Assembly: GCA_900546625.1 (NCBI GenBank) | Contig: URDU01000006.1 | Coordinates: 49,123-113,122 of the forward strand | Length of the DNA: 64,000 bases | Source: an uncultured Lachnobacterium sp. | GTDB taxonomy: Bacteria > Bacillota > Clostridia > Lachnospirales > Lachnospiraceae | Reading direction: 5' to 3' | Shown here: piece by piece, positions 1 to 8,952 of the stretch | How positions within the stretch are numbered: position 1 is the first letter of the stretch | How the letters are laid out: each line of letters starts with the position of its first letter | Position numbers and translations under genes: made by a program | The notes under the pieces: generated by a model | The model's input: only the letters and a program-made list of their open reading frames with translations | What the model was told of the DNA's origin: nothing | The model's database searches: none

Positions 1-417
1 GATTCGTTAAGTGATATCATATGCTTCGGTGTGCTTCCGGCAGTGTGGGTATTTTGCGTGACACCAAAGATATCAGTTGCATTTATCGCCATATTTGTAT
101 TCATTCTTTGCGGGCTTATCCGTCTGGCATACTTTAATGTGGATGAGGCCAACAGGCAGGCAGCGACAGCAGAGCGCAGACAGTATTATCTGGGGCTTCC
201 AATCACCTCAAGTGCGCTTGCTATCCCGGCGGTATATCTGATTGGAGAGTTCACAGCTATACATACACAGACAATCGCGGCACTTGCCCTTTTAATCATT
301 GGCATTTGCTACGTGCTCCCTGTAAAGCTCAAAAAGCCATCTCTTTTTGGAGAGGTTCTGCTTGTAGGTATAGGAGCAGTTGAGTTTTGTATTCTCATTG
401 CGGAGGTTCTTATTTAA
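1..417 (+). CDS. pssA: CDP-diacylglycerol--serine O-phosphatidyltransferase, 3' part
   Basis: Transfers a phosphatidyl group from CDP-diacylglycerol to serine to make phosphatidylserine in the membrane. The frame is open from base 1, so the N-terminus lies outside the window. The first residues visible (DSLSDIICFGVLPA) match the conserved region that follows the CDP-alcohol phosphotransferase motif. Several hydrophobic helices follow. A GTG at 31 could be mistaken for a start, but the upstream codons are clearly family sequence. The stop overlaps the ATG of psd by one base, so the two are translationally coupled, and psd acts on this enzyme's product. Confidence 0.85.
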   Translation, partial: DSLSDIICFGVLPAVWVFCVTPKISVAFIAIFVFILCGLIRLAYFNVDEANRQAATAERRQYYLGLPITSSALAIPAVYLIGEFTAIHTQTIAALALLIIGICYVLPVKLKKPSLFGEVLLVGIGAVEFCILIAEVLI

Positions 418-1238
418 TGGCAAAAAAATCGTTTGTAGACTGGCTTTACACCACGGCACCTGGGCGTGTGACACTTAAGGTGCTTCTGCATACAGGTGCA
501 CTTAAGCTCGGAGAAATAGTAGCACGCTCCCCGCTGTCTAAGCCGTTTATCAGCCGGTATATAAAGAATAACAATATAGACATGTCTGATTTTAAGGGTC
601 AGAAATATAACAGCTTTCAGGACTTTTTCTCAAGAAAGCGTGATGATATTGAGGTGGACAGGCAGGCTGAGCATCTTATTAGTCCGTGTGACGGCTACCT
701 GAGTGCATACAGGATAAAAAGCAACAACAGCTTTCACATCAAGGGCTCATGGTACAAGGTGACGGACCTTGTCACCGACAAAAAAATTGCAAAGGAATTT
801 GTTGGAGGAGATTGCGTGATACTGCGTCTTTGTGCCAATGATTATCATCATTACTGCTATATAGATGATGGATTTCAGGGCAGGAATCATTTCGTGAAGG
901 GTTTGCTTCACAGTGTACAGCCTATTGCACTGGAAAATGCGCCTGTATACAGGCAAAACAGGCGTATGTGGACTATTCTGGATACAGTTAATTTTGGCAA
1001 GGTAGCACAGATTGAGATAGGTGCGCTGCTTGTGGGAGGCATAGTCAATGACCACGAGAATGTTATGATGAGAAAGGGCGCAGAGATGGGGCACTTTGAG
1101 CTGATTGGCTCCACAATAGTGCTTTTGTTTAAAAAAGGTCATATTGACCTGCTTCCGGAAATTAAAGAGTGTATAAAAGGAGACAAAGAAGTACGTGTTA
1201 TCCAGGGACAGCATATCGCAAACAGGACAGTTTTTTAA
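417..1238 (+). CDS. psd: Phosphatidylserine decarboxylase proenzyme
   Basis: Decarboxylates phosphatidylserine to phosphatidylethanolamine at the membrane. The protein is 273 aa. The C-terminal GST motif (ELIGSTIVLLF, near residue 230) is the self-cleavage site that generates the pyruvoyl cofactor in this family, and the HHYCYIDDG region carries the conserved histidines. The ATG at 417 overlaps the pssA stop (TAATG) and gives the expected N-terminus MAKKSFVDWL; an in-frame start at 387 would lie inside pssA and is less likely. The order pssA-psd is a common two-step operon. Confidence 0.9.
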   Translation: MAKKSFVDWLYTTAPGRVTLKVLLHTGALKLGEIVARSPLSKPFISRYIKNNNIDMSDFKGQKYNSFQDFFSRKRDDIEVDRQAEHLISPCDGYLSAYRIKSNNSFHIKGSWYKVTDLVTDKKIAKEFVGGDCVILRLCANDYHHYCYIDDGFQGRNHFVKGLLHSVQPIALENAPVYRQNRRMWTILDTVNFGKVAQIEIGALLVGGIVNDHENVMMRKGAEMGHFELIGSTIVLLFKKGHIDLLPEIKECIKGDKEVRVIQGQHIANRTVF

Positions 1239-1878
1239 CAGAATACTTCCAAAATACAGTCGTATTCCGCTGCTTTTTACAGTAGTGCTCAATTTCAGTG
1301 TATACTGGGGCGCGCGTGCTATTGCAGGCGGTTTTATCCATCACAATATAGAGACCTCGCTTGATGATATGATACCGGTTGTGTACCCTACAGTAGTCAT
1401 TTATTTTGGCTGCTATATTTTTTGGATTATAGGATATCTGTACAATGCAGCGATGGATAAAAGGCACTGTTATCGTTTCCTCATGGCAGACTGGCTGGCA
1501 AAGGCAGTCTGTTTTATCTGTTATGTCGTGTATCCTACAACCAACACCCGCCCGGAAATAGTGGGCTCAGACATATGGGCACAGCTCATGCGCTTTTTAT
1601 ATAGTATGGATGCAGCTGACAATCTTTTTCCATCTATACACTGCCTTGTAAGCTGGCTGTGCTATATAGGCATCCGTGGCAATAAAAAAGTACCGCAGTG
1701 GATACGTACAACCTTCTGTATTTGCGCTATAGCAGTATTCATATCCACATTGACTACGAAGCAGCATGTGATATATGATGTAGTTGCAGGAGTTGCGCTG
1801 GTGGAAGTGACATACCGGGTTTCAAAGCTGATAGTTAAAAAGGCAGTTAAAAAGGGAAAATCGAATACAGAAGCATAA
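1195..1878 (+). CDS. PAP2-superfamily membrane phosphatase
   Basis: A 227-aa polytopic membrane protein of the phosphatidic acid phosphatase type 2 family. Motif NLFPSIH is near residue 142, and a later histidine/aspartate segment (KQHVIYDVVAG) fits the third PAP2 motif. The start is a GTG at 1195 with AGGAG about 12 bases upstream, so it overlaps the psd 3' end by 44 bases. It probably dephosphorylates a lipid phosphate, or acts as an inositol-phosphoceramide-synthase-like transferase; position after pssA-psd supports a phospholipid role. The substrate cannot be read from sequence. Confidence 0.75.
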   Translation: MLSRDSISQTGQFFNRILPKYSRIPLLFTVVLNFSVYWGARAIAGGFIHHNIETSLDDMIPVVYPTVVIYFGCYIFWIIGYLYNAAMDKRHCYRFLMADWLAKAVCFICYVVYPTTNTRPEIVGSDIWAQLMRFLYSMDAADNLFPSIHCLVSWLCYIGIRGNKKVPQWIRTTFCICAIAVFISTLTTKQHVIYDVVAGVALVEVTYRVSKLIVKKAVKKGKSNTEA

Positions 1879-1939
1879 TATGTATAAACAGTATAAGGTA
1901 TACAATTAGTAAGAAAACCTAAAACCAAGGAGTATAAAC

Positions 1940-2602
1940 ATGGATGATACACAAATAGAGATGCTGCCGATGCTGGGCGAATTTAGTTCAATTGCCTCGC
2001 AGTATGAACACATCATGTTCTACTACGAATCGGGTATACAGCAGATAGTAGCAAAGCTGCAGATATTAAATAATGAATTCAAAAACAATCACGAAAGAAA
2101 TCCAATCGAGAACATAAAGAGCCGTGTAAAGTCGCTTGACAGCATAATAGACAAAATGAAGCGAAAGGGCATTCCGCTCACCACCAACGCCATGAAGCGT
2201 GAGATTAAGGATATAGCCGGCGTCAGGGTCATTTGTCCATTCATATCCGATGTATATCAGGTGGCCAATATGCTTGTGAATCAGGCGGATGTCGAGATTG
2301 TCACAATAAAGGACTACATAAAAAAACCGAAGGATAATGGCTACAGGAGTCTTCATATGATAGTGCTGGTTGATGTGTATTTTTCGGATCACAAGGACAA
2401 GGTGCCGATAGAGATACAGTTTCGTACCATTGCGATGAATTTCTGGGCCAGCACAGAGCATCAGCTTCGCTACAAGAAGAGCCGTGTATTCACGGAGGAG
2501 ATGCAGCGGGAGCTTAAGAAATGCGCAGATATCATGGCTGACGCTGATGACAAGATGCAGAATCTGGCAAATGTTTCGGGGATTGTGCAGCCGATTGAGT
2601 AA
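1940..2602 (+). CDS. relQ: Small alarmone synthetase (RelQ/YjbM-type GTP pyrophosphokinase)
   Basis: A single-domain (p)ppGpp synthetase of 220 aa. It contains only the RelA/SpoT synthetase fold, with no HD hydrolase or TGS/ACT domains. Visible family residues include IAGVRVICPF, the GYRSLH motif and PIEIQFRT followed by WASTEHQL. It transfers pyrophosphate from ATP to GTP/GDP in the cytoplasm. AAGGAG at 1927 serves the ATG at 1940. It appears to be monocistronic, ending at a strong terminator. The RelQ versus RelP assignment is tentative. Confidence 0.85.
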   Translation: MDDTQIEMLPMLGEFSSIASQYEHIMFYYESGIQQIVAKLQILNNEFKNNHERNPIENIKSRVKSLDSIIDKMKRKGIPLTTNAMKREIKDIAGVRVICPFISDVYQVANMLVNQADVEIVTIKDYIKKPKDNGYRSLHMIVLVDVYFSDHKDKVPIEIQFRTIAMNFWASTEHQLRYKKSRVFTEEMQRELKKCADIMADADDKMQNLANVSGIVQPIE

Positions 2603-2603
2603 A

Positions 2604-2630
2604 AGAGAGTGATGTAAATCACTCTTTTTT
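2604..2630 (+). terminator. Rho-independent terminator after relQ
   Basis: GAGTGAT (2607-2613) pairs with ATCACTC (2618-2624) around a GTAA loop and is followed by six Ts. It begins two bases after the relQ stop. Confidence 0.85.
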
Positions 2631-2670
2631 GCTTGTAAATCAAAAGTTTATATTTATTTAATAAAAATTG

Positions 2671-2697
2671 TTAGCACTCTTGCTTGACGAGTGCTAA
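2671..2697 (+). promoter_or_regulatory. CIRCE operator (HrcA binding site) for clpB
   Basis: A perfect consensus CIRCE: TTAGCACTC (2671-2679), nine bases, GAGTGCTAA (2689-2697). The HrcA repressor binds this element in Gram-positive heat-shock operons. Its right half overlaps the -35 box of the clpB promoter, so binding should block RNA polymerase. Confidence 0.95.
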
Positions 2698-2712
2698 TTT
2701 GCGTGCTATAAC
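2684..2712 (+). promoter_or_regulatory. SigA-type promoter of clpB
   Basis: TTGACG (2684-2689), a 17-base spacer, then TATAAC (2707-2712). It overlaps the CIRCE element. The predicted leader to the clpB ATG is about 110 nt. Confidence 0.8.
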
Positions 2713-2832
2713 ATAGTCACAAGGAATATTGAAGAATTATTTAAAGGATTATTTAGATATAAAATTTTGATATTACCTGTATGACACATAAGAATTATAT
2801 TTATGGATAACATAGTAGAAGGGAGTGAGACT

Positions 2833-5424
2833 ATGAACATTCAAAAATTTACACAGAAATCAATAGAGGCAGTCAATGACTGCGAGAAGCTTGCATATGA
2901 TTATGGCAATCAGGAGATAGAACAGGAGCACCTGCTTGTGGCATTACTTTCACAGGAGGACGGACTGATACCGAAGCTGATTGACAAAATGGAGATAAAC
3001 GTAGAGCATTTCACGGAGAATGCAAAGCGCCATCTGGCAGCGCGCACAAAGGTAAGCGGTAGCAGTGCACAGGTCTATGTGGGCAATGATTTAAACAAGG
3101 TTCTTATCCATGCTGAGGACGAGGCAAAGGCAATGGGAGATGAGTATGTTTCGGTAGAGCATCTTTTCCTGTGTCTGCTGAAGTATCCAAACAAGGCAAT
3201 GAAGGAGCTGATTAAGGAGTACGGTCTCACAAGAGACAGATTCCTCACAGCACTTTCTACGGTCAGGGGCAATCAGAAGGTCACATCCGATAACCCTGAG
3301 GCCACCTATGATACACTTGAGAAATACGGCTACGACATGGTGGAGCGTGCAAGACAGCAGAAGCTTGATCCTGTTATCGGCCGTGATGATGAGATACGAA
3401 ATGTAGTGCGTATTCTCTCGCGTAAGACTAAAAATAACCCGGTACTTATCGGTGAGCCGGGTGTTGGTAAAACGGCAGTCGTTGAGGGACTGGCACAGCG
3501 TATCGTAAAAGGCGATGTGCCTGAAGGCTTAAAGGACAAAAAACTGTTTGCACTCGATATGGGTTCTCTGATTGCAGGAGCTAAGTACAGGGGCGAGTTT
3601 GAGGAGAGACTTAAGGCAGTGCTTGAGGAGGTAAAAGCCTCTGACGGCCAGATAATTCTCTTTATCGATGAGCTTCATACAATTGTCGGAGCAGGAAAGA
3701 CAGACGGAGCCATGGATGCAGGACAGCTTCTTAAGCCAATGCTTGCAAGAGGTGAGCTGCACTGCGTAGGTGCCACCACACTCGATGAGTACCGTGAGTA
3801 CATTGAGAAGGATGCAGCCCTTGAGAGACGTTTCCAGCCTGTTATGGTAGACGAGCCGACAGTAGAGGACACTATCTCAATACTTCGTGGCCTTAAGGAC
3901 AGATACGAGGTATTCCACGGCGTCAAAATCACGGACTCGGCACTTGTCACAGCGGCTGTACTTTCAAACAGATATATCACAGACAGATTTTTGCCTGATA
4001 AGGCAATAGACCTGGTGGATGAGGCCTGTGCCATGATAAAGACGGAGCTTGATTCAATGCCTGCAGAGCTTGATGAGCAGAATCGTAAGATTATGCAGCT
4101 TGAGATAGAGGAGACAGCTCTAAAGAAAGAGACAGATCACTTAAGTCAGGACAGGCTCGCAGCACTCCAGAAGGAGCTTGCAGAGCTGCGTGATGACTTC
4201 AATGCCAAAAAGGCTCAGTGGCAGAATGAGAAGGGCGCTGTTGACAAGGTCAGCAAGCTTCGTGAAAAGATTGAGTCTACAAAGAATGAAATCAAGACAG
4301 CACAGCAGAACTATGACCTGGAAAAGGCAGCAGAGCTGCAGTATGGTGTGCTTCCAAACCTTCAGAAGGAGCTGGAATCAGAGGAGGCACTGCTTAAGGA
4401 CAGAGACTTATCGCTTGTGCGAGAGAACGTGGGCGATGAGGAGATTGCACTTATTATCTCGCGCTGGACAGGAATACCTGTTGCAAAGCTTACGGAGAGT
4501 GAGCGTAATAAGACACTTCACCTCGATGAGGAGCTGCACAAGAGGGTAATAGGACAGGATGACGGAGTCACAAAGGTGACAGAGGCTATCATCCGTTCAA
4601 AGGCAGGCATCAAGGATCCTACAAAGCCGATAGGCTCGTTTATGTTCCTTGGACCTACAGGTGTAGGTAAGACAGAGCTTGCAAAGGCACTTGCGGCAAG
4701 TCTTTTTGATGATGAAAACAACATGGTCAGACTCGATATGAGTGAGTACATGGAGAAGTACTCAGTGTCACGACTCATCGGAGCGCCTCCGGGATACGTA
4801 GGCTATGATGAGGGTGGACAGCTCACAGAGGCTGTAAGGCGTAAGCCATATTCAGTAGTACTCTTTGATGAGGTGGAAAAAGCCCATCCGGATGTATTCA
4901 ACGTGCTGCTTCAGGTGCTTGATGACGGACGAATTACTGACTCACAGGGACGTACCGTGGATTTCAAAAACACTATCATCATTATGACAAGTAACCTCGG
5001 CTCACAGGAGCTTCTTGAGGGCATAGAGGCAGACGGCAGCATCAGCACAGAGTGTGAGAACCGCGTCATGGATGAGCTTAAGGGCCATTTTAGACCGGAG
5101 TTTTTAAACAGACTTGATGAGATCATCATGTTCAAGCCTCTCACAAAGGACAACATCGGTCATATCATCACCCTGCTCATGGCGGACTTAAACAAGCGTC
5201 TTGTCGACAAGGAAATCACAGTCGAGCTGACAGACACTGCAAAGCAGTTTATCACCGACAATGGCTACGATCCGGTATACGGAGCAAGACCACTCAAGAG
5301 ATATCTGCAGAAACATGTCGAGACACTTGCAGCAAAGCTGATTCTGGCAGATGGTGTGAGAGCAGGAGATACCATTCTTATAGATGTGAAGGATGGACAG
5401 CTTAGTGCATCTGCAGTGCAGTAA
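2833..5424 (+). CDS. clpB: ATP-dependent disaggregase ClpB
   Basis: Hexameric AAA+ chaperone that extracts and refolds aggregated proteins with DnaK. The protein is 863 aa, typical for ClpB. It has a Clp N-domain (residues 1-150), Walker [10 protein letters not shown] near 206, a long coiled-coil middle domain around 400-530 (the feature that separates ClpB from ClpC/ClpE/ClpA), and a second Walker [10 protein letters not shown], near 606. The ATG at 2833 follows GAAGGGAG; an in-frame ATG at 2803 lacks a good ribosome site and adds ten non-family residues. It is transcribed alone from the CIRCE-controlled promoter. Confidence 0.95.
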   Translation: MNIQKFTQKSIEAVNDCEKLAYDYGNQEIEQEHLLVALLSQEDGLIPKLIDKMEINVEHFTENAKRHLAARTKVSGSSAQVYVGNDLNKVLIHAEDEAKAMGDEYVSVEHLFLCLLKYPNKAMKELIKEYGLTRDRFLTALSTVRGNQKVTSDNPEATYDTLEKYGYDMVERARQQKLDPVIGRDDEIRNVVRILSRKTKNNPVLIGEPGVGKTAVVEGLAQRIVKGDVPEGLKDKKLFALDMGSLIAGAKYRGEFEERLKAVLEEVKASDGQIILFIDELHTIVGAGKTDGAMDAGQLLKPMLARGELHCVGATTLDEYREYIEKDAALERRFQPVMVDEPTVEDTISILRGLKDRYEVFHGVKITDSALVTAAVLSNRYITDRFLPDKAIDLVDEACAMIKTELDSMPAELDEQNRKIMQLEIEETALKKETDHLSQDRLAALQKELAELRDDFNAKKAQWQNEKGAVDKVSKLREKIESTKNEIKTAQQNYDLEKAAELQYGVLPNLQKELESEEALLKDRDLSLVRENVGDEEIALIISRWTGIPVAKLTESERNKTLHLDEELHKRVIGQDDGVTKVTEAIIRSKAGIKDPTKPIGSFMFLGPTGVGKTELAKALAASLFDDENNMVRLDMSEYMEKYSVSRLIGAPPGYVGYDEGGQLTEAVRRKPYSVVLFDEVEKAHPDVFNVLLQVLDDGRITDSQGRTVDFKNTIIIMTSNLGSQELLEGIEADGSISTECENRVMDELKGHFRPEFLNRLDEIIMFKPLTKDNIGHIITLLMADLNKRLVDKEITVELTDTAKQFITDNGYDPVYGARPLKRYLQKHVETLAAKLILADGVRAGDTILIDVKDGQLSASAVQ

Positions 5425-5539
5425 AACTTCTGAGGCAAAATGAAAAATATGAGAAGGGTTATGCAAAATTTAAGCAGTTTTATCCTGCATTAAAGGGCAA
5501 ATATTAGTCATTTCGTAGAAAAATAAATTTTGTGTTGTA

Positions 5540-5596
5540 AAGTGGTGCAAATTCATGTATCTTATTATAGGGAAATGAATTTTGCACCACTTTTTT
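5540..5596 (+). terminator. Long hairpin terminator after clpB
   Basis: A 17-base arm (5540-5556, AAGTGGTGCAAATTCAT) pairs with 5575-5592, with one bulged T, and runs into TTTTTT. The stem is unusually long for a terminator. The rest of the 5425-5722 gap is AT-rich and holds repeated GCAAAATGA words (5433, 5644, 5671) but no gene that I can see. Confidence 0.75.
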
Positions 5597-5722
5597 ATGC
5601 ATAATTAGCACTTATAAAACACATAATTGCCGATTATATCAATGCAAAATGAATTTTTTGCTAAAAGAAATTGCAAAATGATATAACAGATATATCAAAT
5701 ATGCATTTCAGGCGGGGATGAT

Positions 5723-7063
5723 ATGGATTTATTTGATTACATGAGAGAACAGAATAAGGAGACAAGCGGTCCCTTAGCTTCTAGGATGCGTCCGACAACA
5801 CTTGATGAGGTGGTCGGGCAGCAGCACATAGTTGGGAAGGACAAGCTTTTGTATCGTGCGATTAAAGCCGATAAGCTCAGCTCCATCATCTTTTACGGGC
5901 CGCCGGGCACCGGAAAGACTACTTTGGCAAAGGTCATAGCCCACACTACCAGTGCTGAGTTTATGCAGATTAATGCAACCTCTGCAGGCAAGAAGGACAT
6001 GGAAGAGGTCGTGGAGCAGGCGAAGAATAATCAGGGAATGTATCAGAAGAAGACGATACTTTTTATCGATGAGATACACCGCTTCAACAAGGGGCAGCAG
6101 GATTATCTGCTTCCGTTTGTGGAGGATGGCACCATTATTCTGATAGGAGCTACCACTGAGAATCCTTACTTTGAGGTAAACGGTGCTTTGCTTTCACGCT
6201 CAGTCATTTTTGAGCTTAAAAAGCTGTCAACGGATGATATAAAGGTACTTCTTAAGAGAGCACTGACTGACACAGAAAAGGGCATGGGTGCATACAATGC
6301 ACAGATAGATGATGATGCACTTGATTTCCTTGCAGATGTGTCAAACGGAGATGCGAGAGCGGCGCTCACAGCGATTGAGCTTGGTGTACTGACCACGGAC
6401 AGGTCAGACGATGGCATCATTCATATCACTATCGATGTGGCTAGCGAATGTATACAAAAAAGAGTTATCTCCTATGATAAGAAGGGGGATAACCATTACG
6501 ATACCATCTCTGCTTTTATAAAGAGCATGCGTGGCTCAGACCCGGATGCGGCGGTCTATTATCTGGCGAGGATGCTTTATGCCGGAGAAGATGTGAAATT
6601 TATCGCAAGACGAATCATGATACTTGCATCGGAGGATATAGGCAATGCAGACCCGATGGCTATGGTTGTAGCGGCATCGGCGGCGGCAGAGGTCGAGCGC
6701 GTTGGAATGCCGGAGGCACAGATTATTCTGTCACAGGCTGTCACATACATGGCATGCGCGCCAAAGAGCAATGCATCATATAATGCGATATCGGCAGCGA
6801 TGAGCTGCGTGAAGCAGACTAAGACACCGGCTGTTCCGGCACATCTGCAGGATGCCCATTACGGTGCGGCAGAAAAGCTCGGGCACGGAGTCGGGTACAA
6901 ATACGCACACGACTATCCAAATCACTATGTGAAGCAGCAGTATCTGCCGGATGGCCTTACAGACAGAGTGTTTTACAAGCCTACGGATATAGGCTATGAG
7001 GCAAAGATAAAAGCACACATGGATGAGCTTCACAGAGACTGTGATAATAACATAAATATTTAA
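5723..7063 (+). CDS. rarA: Replication-associated recombination protein A (RarA/MgsA AAA ATPase)
   Basis: A clamp-loader-like AAA+ ATPase of 446 aa that acts at stalled replication forks. Walker A GPPGTGKTT is near residue 58 and Walker B ILFIDEIHRFNKGQQD follows. The sensor region GATTENPYFEVNGALLSR is typical of RarA/WRNIP1. The C-terminal half carries the family tetramerisation sequence (AMSCVKQ, PAHLQDAHY, YKYAHDYPNHYV). The ATG at 5723 follows GGCGGGGAT. It shows no operon link to clpB, which ends in a terminator upstream. Confidence 0.92.
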   Translation: MDLFDYMREQNKETSGPLASRMRPTTLDEVVGQQHIVGKDKLLYRAIKADKLSSIIFYGPPGTGKTTLAKVIAHTTSAEFMQINATSAGKKDMEEVVEQAKNNQGMYQKKTILFIDEIHRFNKGQQDYLLPFVEDGTIILIGATTENPYFEVNGALLSRSVIFELKKLSTDDIKVLLKRALTDTEKGMGAYNAQIDDDALDFLADVSNGDARAALTAIELGVLTTDRSDDGIIHITIDVASECIQKRVISYDKKGDNHYDTISAFIKSMRGSDPDAAVYYLARMLYAGEDVKFIARRIMILASEDIGNADPMAMVVAASAAAEVERVGMPEAQIILSQAVTYMACAPKSNASYNAISAAMSCVKQTKTPAVPAHLQDAHYGAAEKLGHGVGYKYAHDYPNHYVKQQYLPDGLTDRVFYKPTDIGYEAKIKAHMDELHRDCDNNINI

Positions 7064-7088
7064 AAAATCAGACCAGGAGGATCTTTAA

Positions 7089-8372
7089 ATGAAAAAGTAT
7101 ACAGAAATGACAAAGGACGAGTTAATGCAGGAAAAGACAGCACTTGAGGCTGAGTACGAGAAGATTAAGAATCTTGGCTTAAGCCTTGACATGTCGCGTG
7201 GAAAGCCGGGAGCAGACCAGCTTGACCTCTCACTCCCTATGCTCGATGTCTTGAAATCAGACAGTGATATGAAGAGTGAATCAGGACTTGATGTGAGAAA
7301 CTATGCATGTCTGGACGGAATTCCTGAGGCAAAGGCCCTTATCGCTGGCATGGTAGGAGCAAAGCCTGAGCAGGCTATAGTATATGGAAACTCAAGTCTC
7401 AATATCATGTATGATCAGGTTTCACGTGCATTTATCTTTGGTCTTTGCGGCAATACACCATGGTGCAAGCTTGACAAGGTGAAGTTCCTCTGTCCTGTAC
7501 CGGGTTATGACAGGCACTTTGCAATCACAGAGGAGTTTGGAGTTGAGATGATAAACATCCCTATGACTAAGGATGGTCCTGACATGGATATGGTTGAGAA
7601 ATATGTCAATAACGATGCCTCTGTAAAGGGAATCTGGTGTGTTCCGAAATACTCTAACCCACAGGGTGTTGTATACTCTGATAAGACAGTTGAGCGCTTT
7701 GCAAAGCTTAAGCCTGCAGCAGATGATTTTAGAATCTTCTGGGACAATGCATACACAATTCATCATCTCTATGATGATAAGCAGGCAGAGATTCCAAATA
7801 TCCTTGAGCTCTGCGAGAAAGAGGGAAACCCTGATATTGTATTTGAGTTCTGCTCAACAAGTAAGGTGACATTCCCTGGTGCAGGCGTGGCAGGTGTATG
7901 CACATCTGAGAAAAACCGTGAGGATATCAAGAAGCGCCTTACTATACAGACAATCGGACACGACAAGATTAATCAGCTTCGTCATGCGAGATTCTTTAAG
8001 GATGCAGATGGTATCAAGGCTCATATGGCAAAGCATGCAGCTCTTATCAGACCTAAATTCGAGCTGGTTGAGAATATCCTCACAGATGAAATTGCTTCAA
8101 GAGGCATCGGAACATGGGTTAAGCCGCTTGGTGGATACTTCTTCGGATTTGAGGCTCTTTCAGGCTGTGCAAAGGAAATCGTTGCAAAGTGCAAGGAAGC
8201 TGGTGTCACAATGACAGGTGCAGGCTCTCCTTTCCCTTACAAGAAGGATCCGGATGACTGCGTGATAAGAATTGCTCCGACATATCCATCACTTGATGAG
8301 CTGAAAAAGGCTGCAGAGGTGTTTGTTGTTGTCACACGTCTTGTCAGCGTAAATAAACTGCTCGAGGCATAA
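7089..8372 (+). CDS. Class Ic aspartate aminotransferase (MocR-type aminotransferase family)
   Basis: A PLP-dependent transaminase of 427 aa of the family that includes Corynebacterium AspT. The N-terminal LDMSRGKPGADQLDLS and the PLP-lysine segment FCSTSKVTFPGAG (Lys near residue 258) are diagnostic. It probably interconverts aspartate/2-oxoglutarate and oxaloacetate/glutamate in the cytoplasm, supplying aspartate for the lysine pathway encoded later in the window. AGGAGG precedes the ATG at 7089, 25 bases after rarA. The exact substrate is inferred from the family. Confidence 0.82.
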   Translation: MKKYTEMTKDELMQEKTALEAEYEKIKNLGLSLDMSRGKPGADQLDLSLPMLDVLKSDSDMKSESGLDVRNYACLDGIPEAKALIAGMVGAKPEQAIVYGNSSLNIMYDQVSRAFIFGLCGNTPWCKLDKVKFLCPVPGYDRHFAITEEFGVEMINIPMTKDGPDMDMVEKYVNNDASVKGIWCVPKYSNPQGVVYSDKTVERFAKLKPAADDFRIFWDNAYTIHHLYDDKQAEIPNILELCEKEGNPDIVFEFCSTSKVTFPGAGVAGVCTSEKNREDIKKRLTIQTIGHDKINQLRHARFFKDADGIKAHMAKHAALIRPKFELVENILTDEIASRGIGTWVKPLGGYFFGFEALSGCAKEIVAKCKEAGVTMTGAGSPFPYKKDPDDCVIRIAPTYPSLDELKKAAEVFVVVTRLVSVNKLLEA

Positions 8373-8375
8373 AAT

Positions 8376-8474
8376 CACTGTTATGTCTTAACGGATAGAC
8401 GTACAATTCACTGTTATGTCTTAACGGACAGACGTGCAATTCTCTGTTATGTCCTAACGGGTAGACTTATAATT
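8376..8474 (+). repeat. Three tandem 33-bp repeats
   Basis: Units start at 8376, 8409 and 8442 and share the core CTGTTATGTCYTAACGG. The third is the most diverged. The array starts four bases after the aminotransferase stop. It has no spacers, so it is not a CRISPR. It could be a variable-number repeat or part of the 3' untranslated region. Confidence 0.85.
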
Positions 8475-8543
8475 GGCATATTTGTCTAAAATAAGTATGT
8501 GATATATGTATAAAAACTAAATGAATATTTGTGCACATTTTTT

Positions 8544-8575
8544 CGGGATTTGGTATTTACAAATCCCGATTTTTG
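8544..8575 (+). terminator. Terminator of the rarA/aminotransferase unit
   Basis: CGGGATTTG (8544-8552) pairs perfectly with CAAATCCCG (8560-8568), followed by ATTTTTGT. It lies 170 bases after the aminotransferase stop. The remaining sequence to 8768 is very AT-rich and probably contains the promoter of the pilus locus. Confidence 0.8.
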
Positions 8576-8699
8576 TGTAAGATATAAATATCTTTTTAAA
8601 TTGTGTCTTGCATATGTTCTATGCAGGTTTCTTTTTGTGGCATTTCGGCCACTATTTTTTCCCTTGATTTTTAGTTTCATATATTTGATTTTTGATTTT

Positions 8700-8739
8700 A
8701 TTTAACACTATTATTTTATTATTTAACACTATTATTTTA
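8700..8739 (+). repeat. Direct repeat upstream of the Tad-like locus
   Basis: ATTTAACACTATTATTTTA occurs twice (8700-8718 and 8721-8739), period 21 bp, about two helical turns. It sits just upstream of the first pilin gene and could be a pair of regulator sites on one face of the DNA. No binding protein is known. Confidence 0.6.
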
Positions 8740-8768
8740 GACTTAGATGAAGAAAGGATTTAAATATT

Positions 8769-8942
8769 ATGAAGGAAATTTTTCAGGAATATGGCGGAAT
8801 ACTCATAACAGTTGTAGCAATTTTATCAATCATCCTCGTTGTAACAGCGGTTATAGGCTCTGATGCAACAGGCATAGTAGGAAAGACATTTAGTGATCTG
8901 ATTACAAACTTTTCAAATCATGCCAATATGAGTGTCAAATAA
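8769..8942 (+). CDS. Small Flp-like pilin protein 1 (57 aa)
   Basis: A 57-aa protein, MKEIFQEYGGILITVVAI onward, with one hydrophobic segment starting ten residues in and a polar tail. The EYG at residues 7-9 followed by a hydrophobic stretch resembles the mature N-terminus of Flp/Tad pilins (E-Y-G-L-I), but there is no leader peptide before it. AAAGGA precedes the ATG at 8769. It is the first gene of a pilus-type operon; the next gene is the TadA/CpaF ATPase, ten bases downstream. Function is inferred from context and motif. Confidence 0.65.
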   Translation: MKEIFQEYGGILITVVAILSIILVVTAVIGSDATGIVGKTFSDLITNFSNHANMSVK

Positions 8943-8952
8943 GAGGTGATAA

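Noticed and set aside
4178..4549. Frame inside clpB
   Set aside because: Same-strand shadow frame in the ClpB coiled-coil region; M, R, Q-rich and without a ribosome site.
8376..8474. Possible CRISPR array
   Set aside because: The 33-bp units are directly adjacent with no spacers, only three copies, and no cas genes are present.
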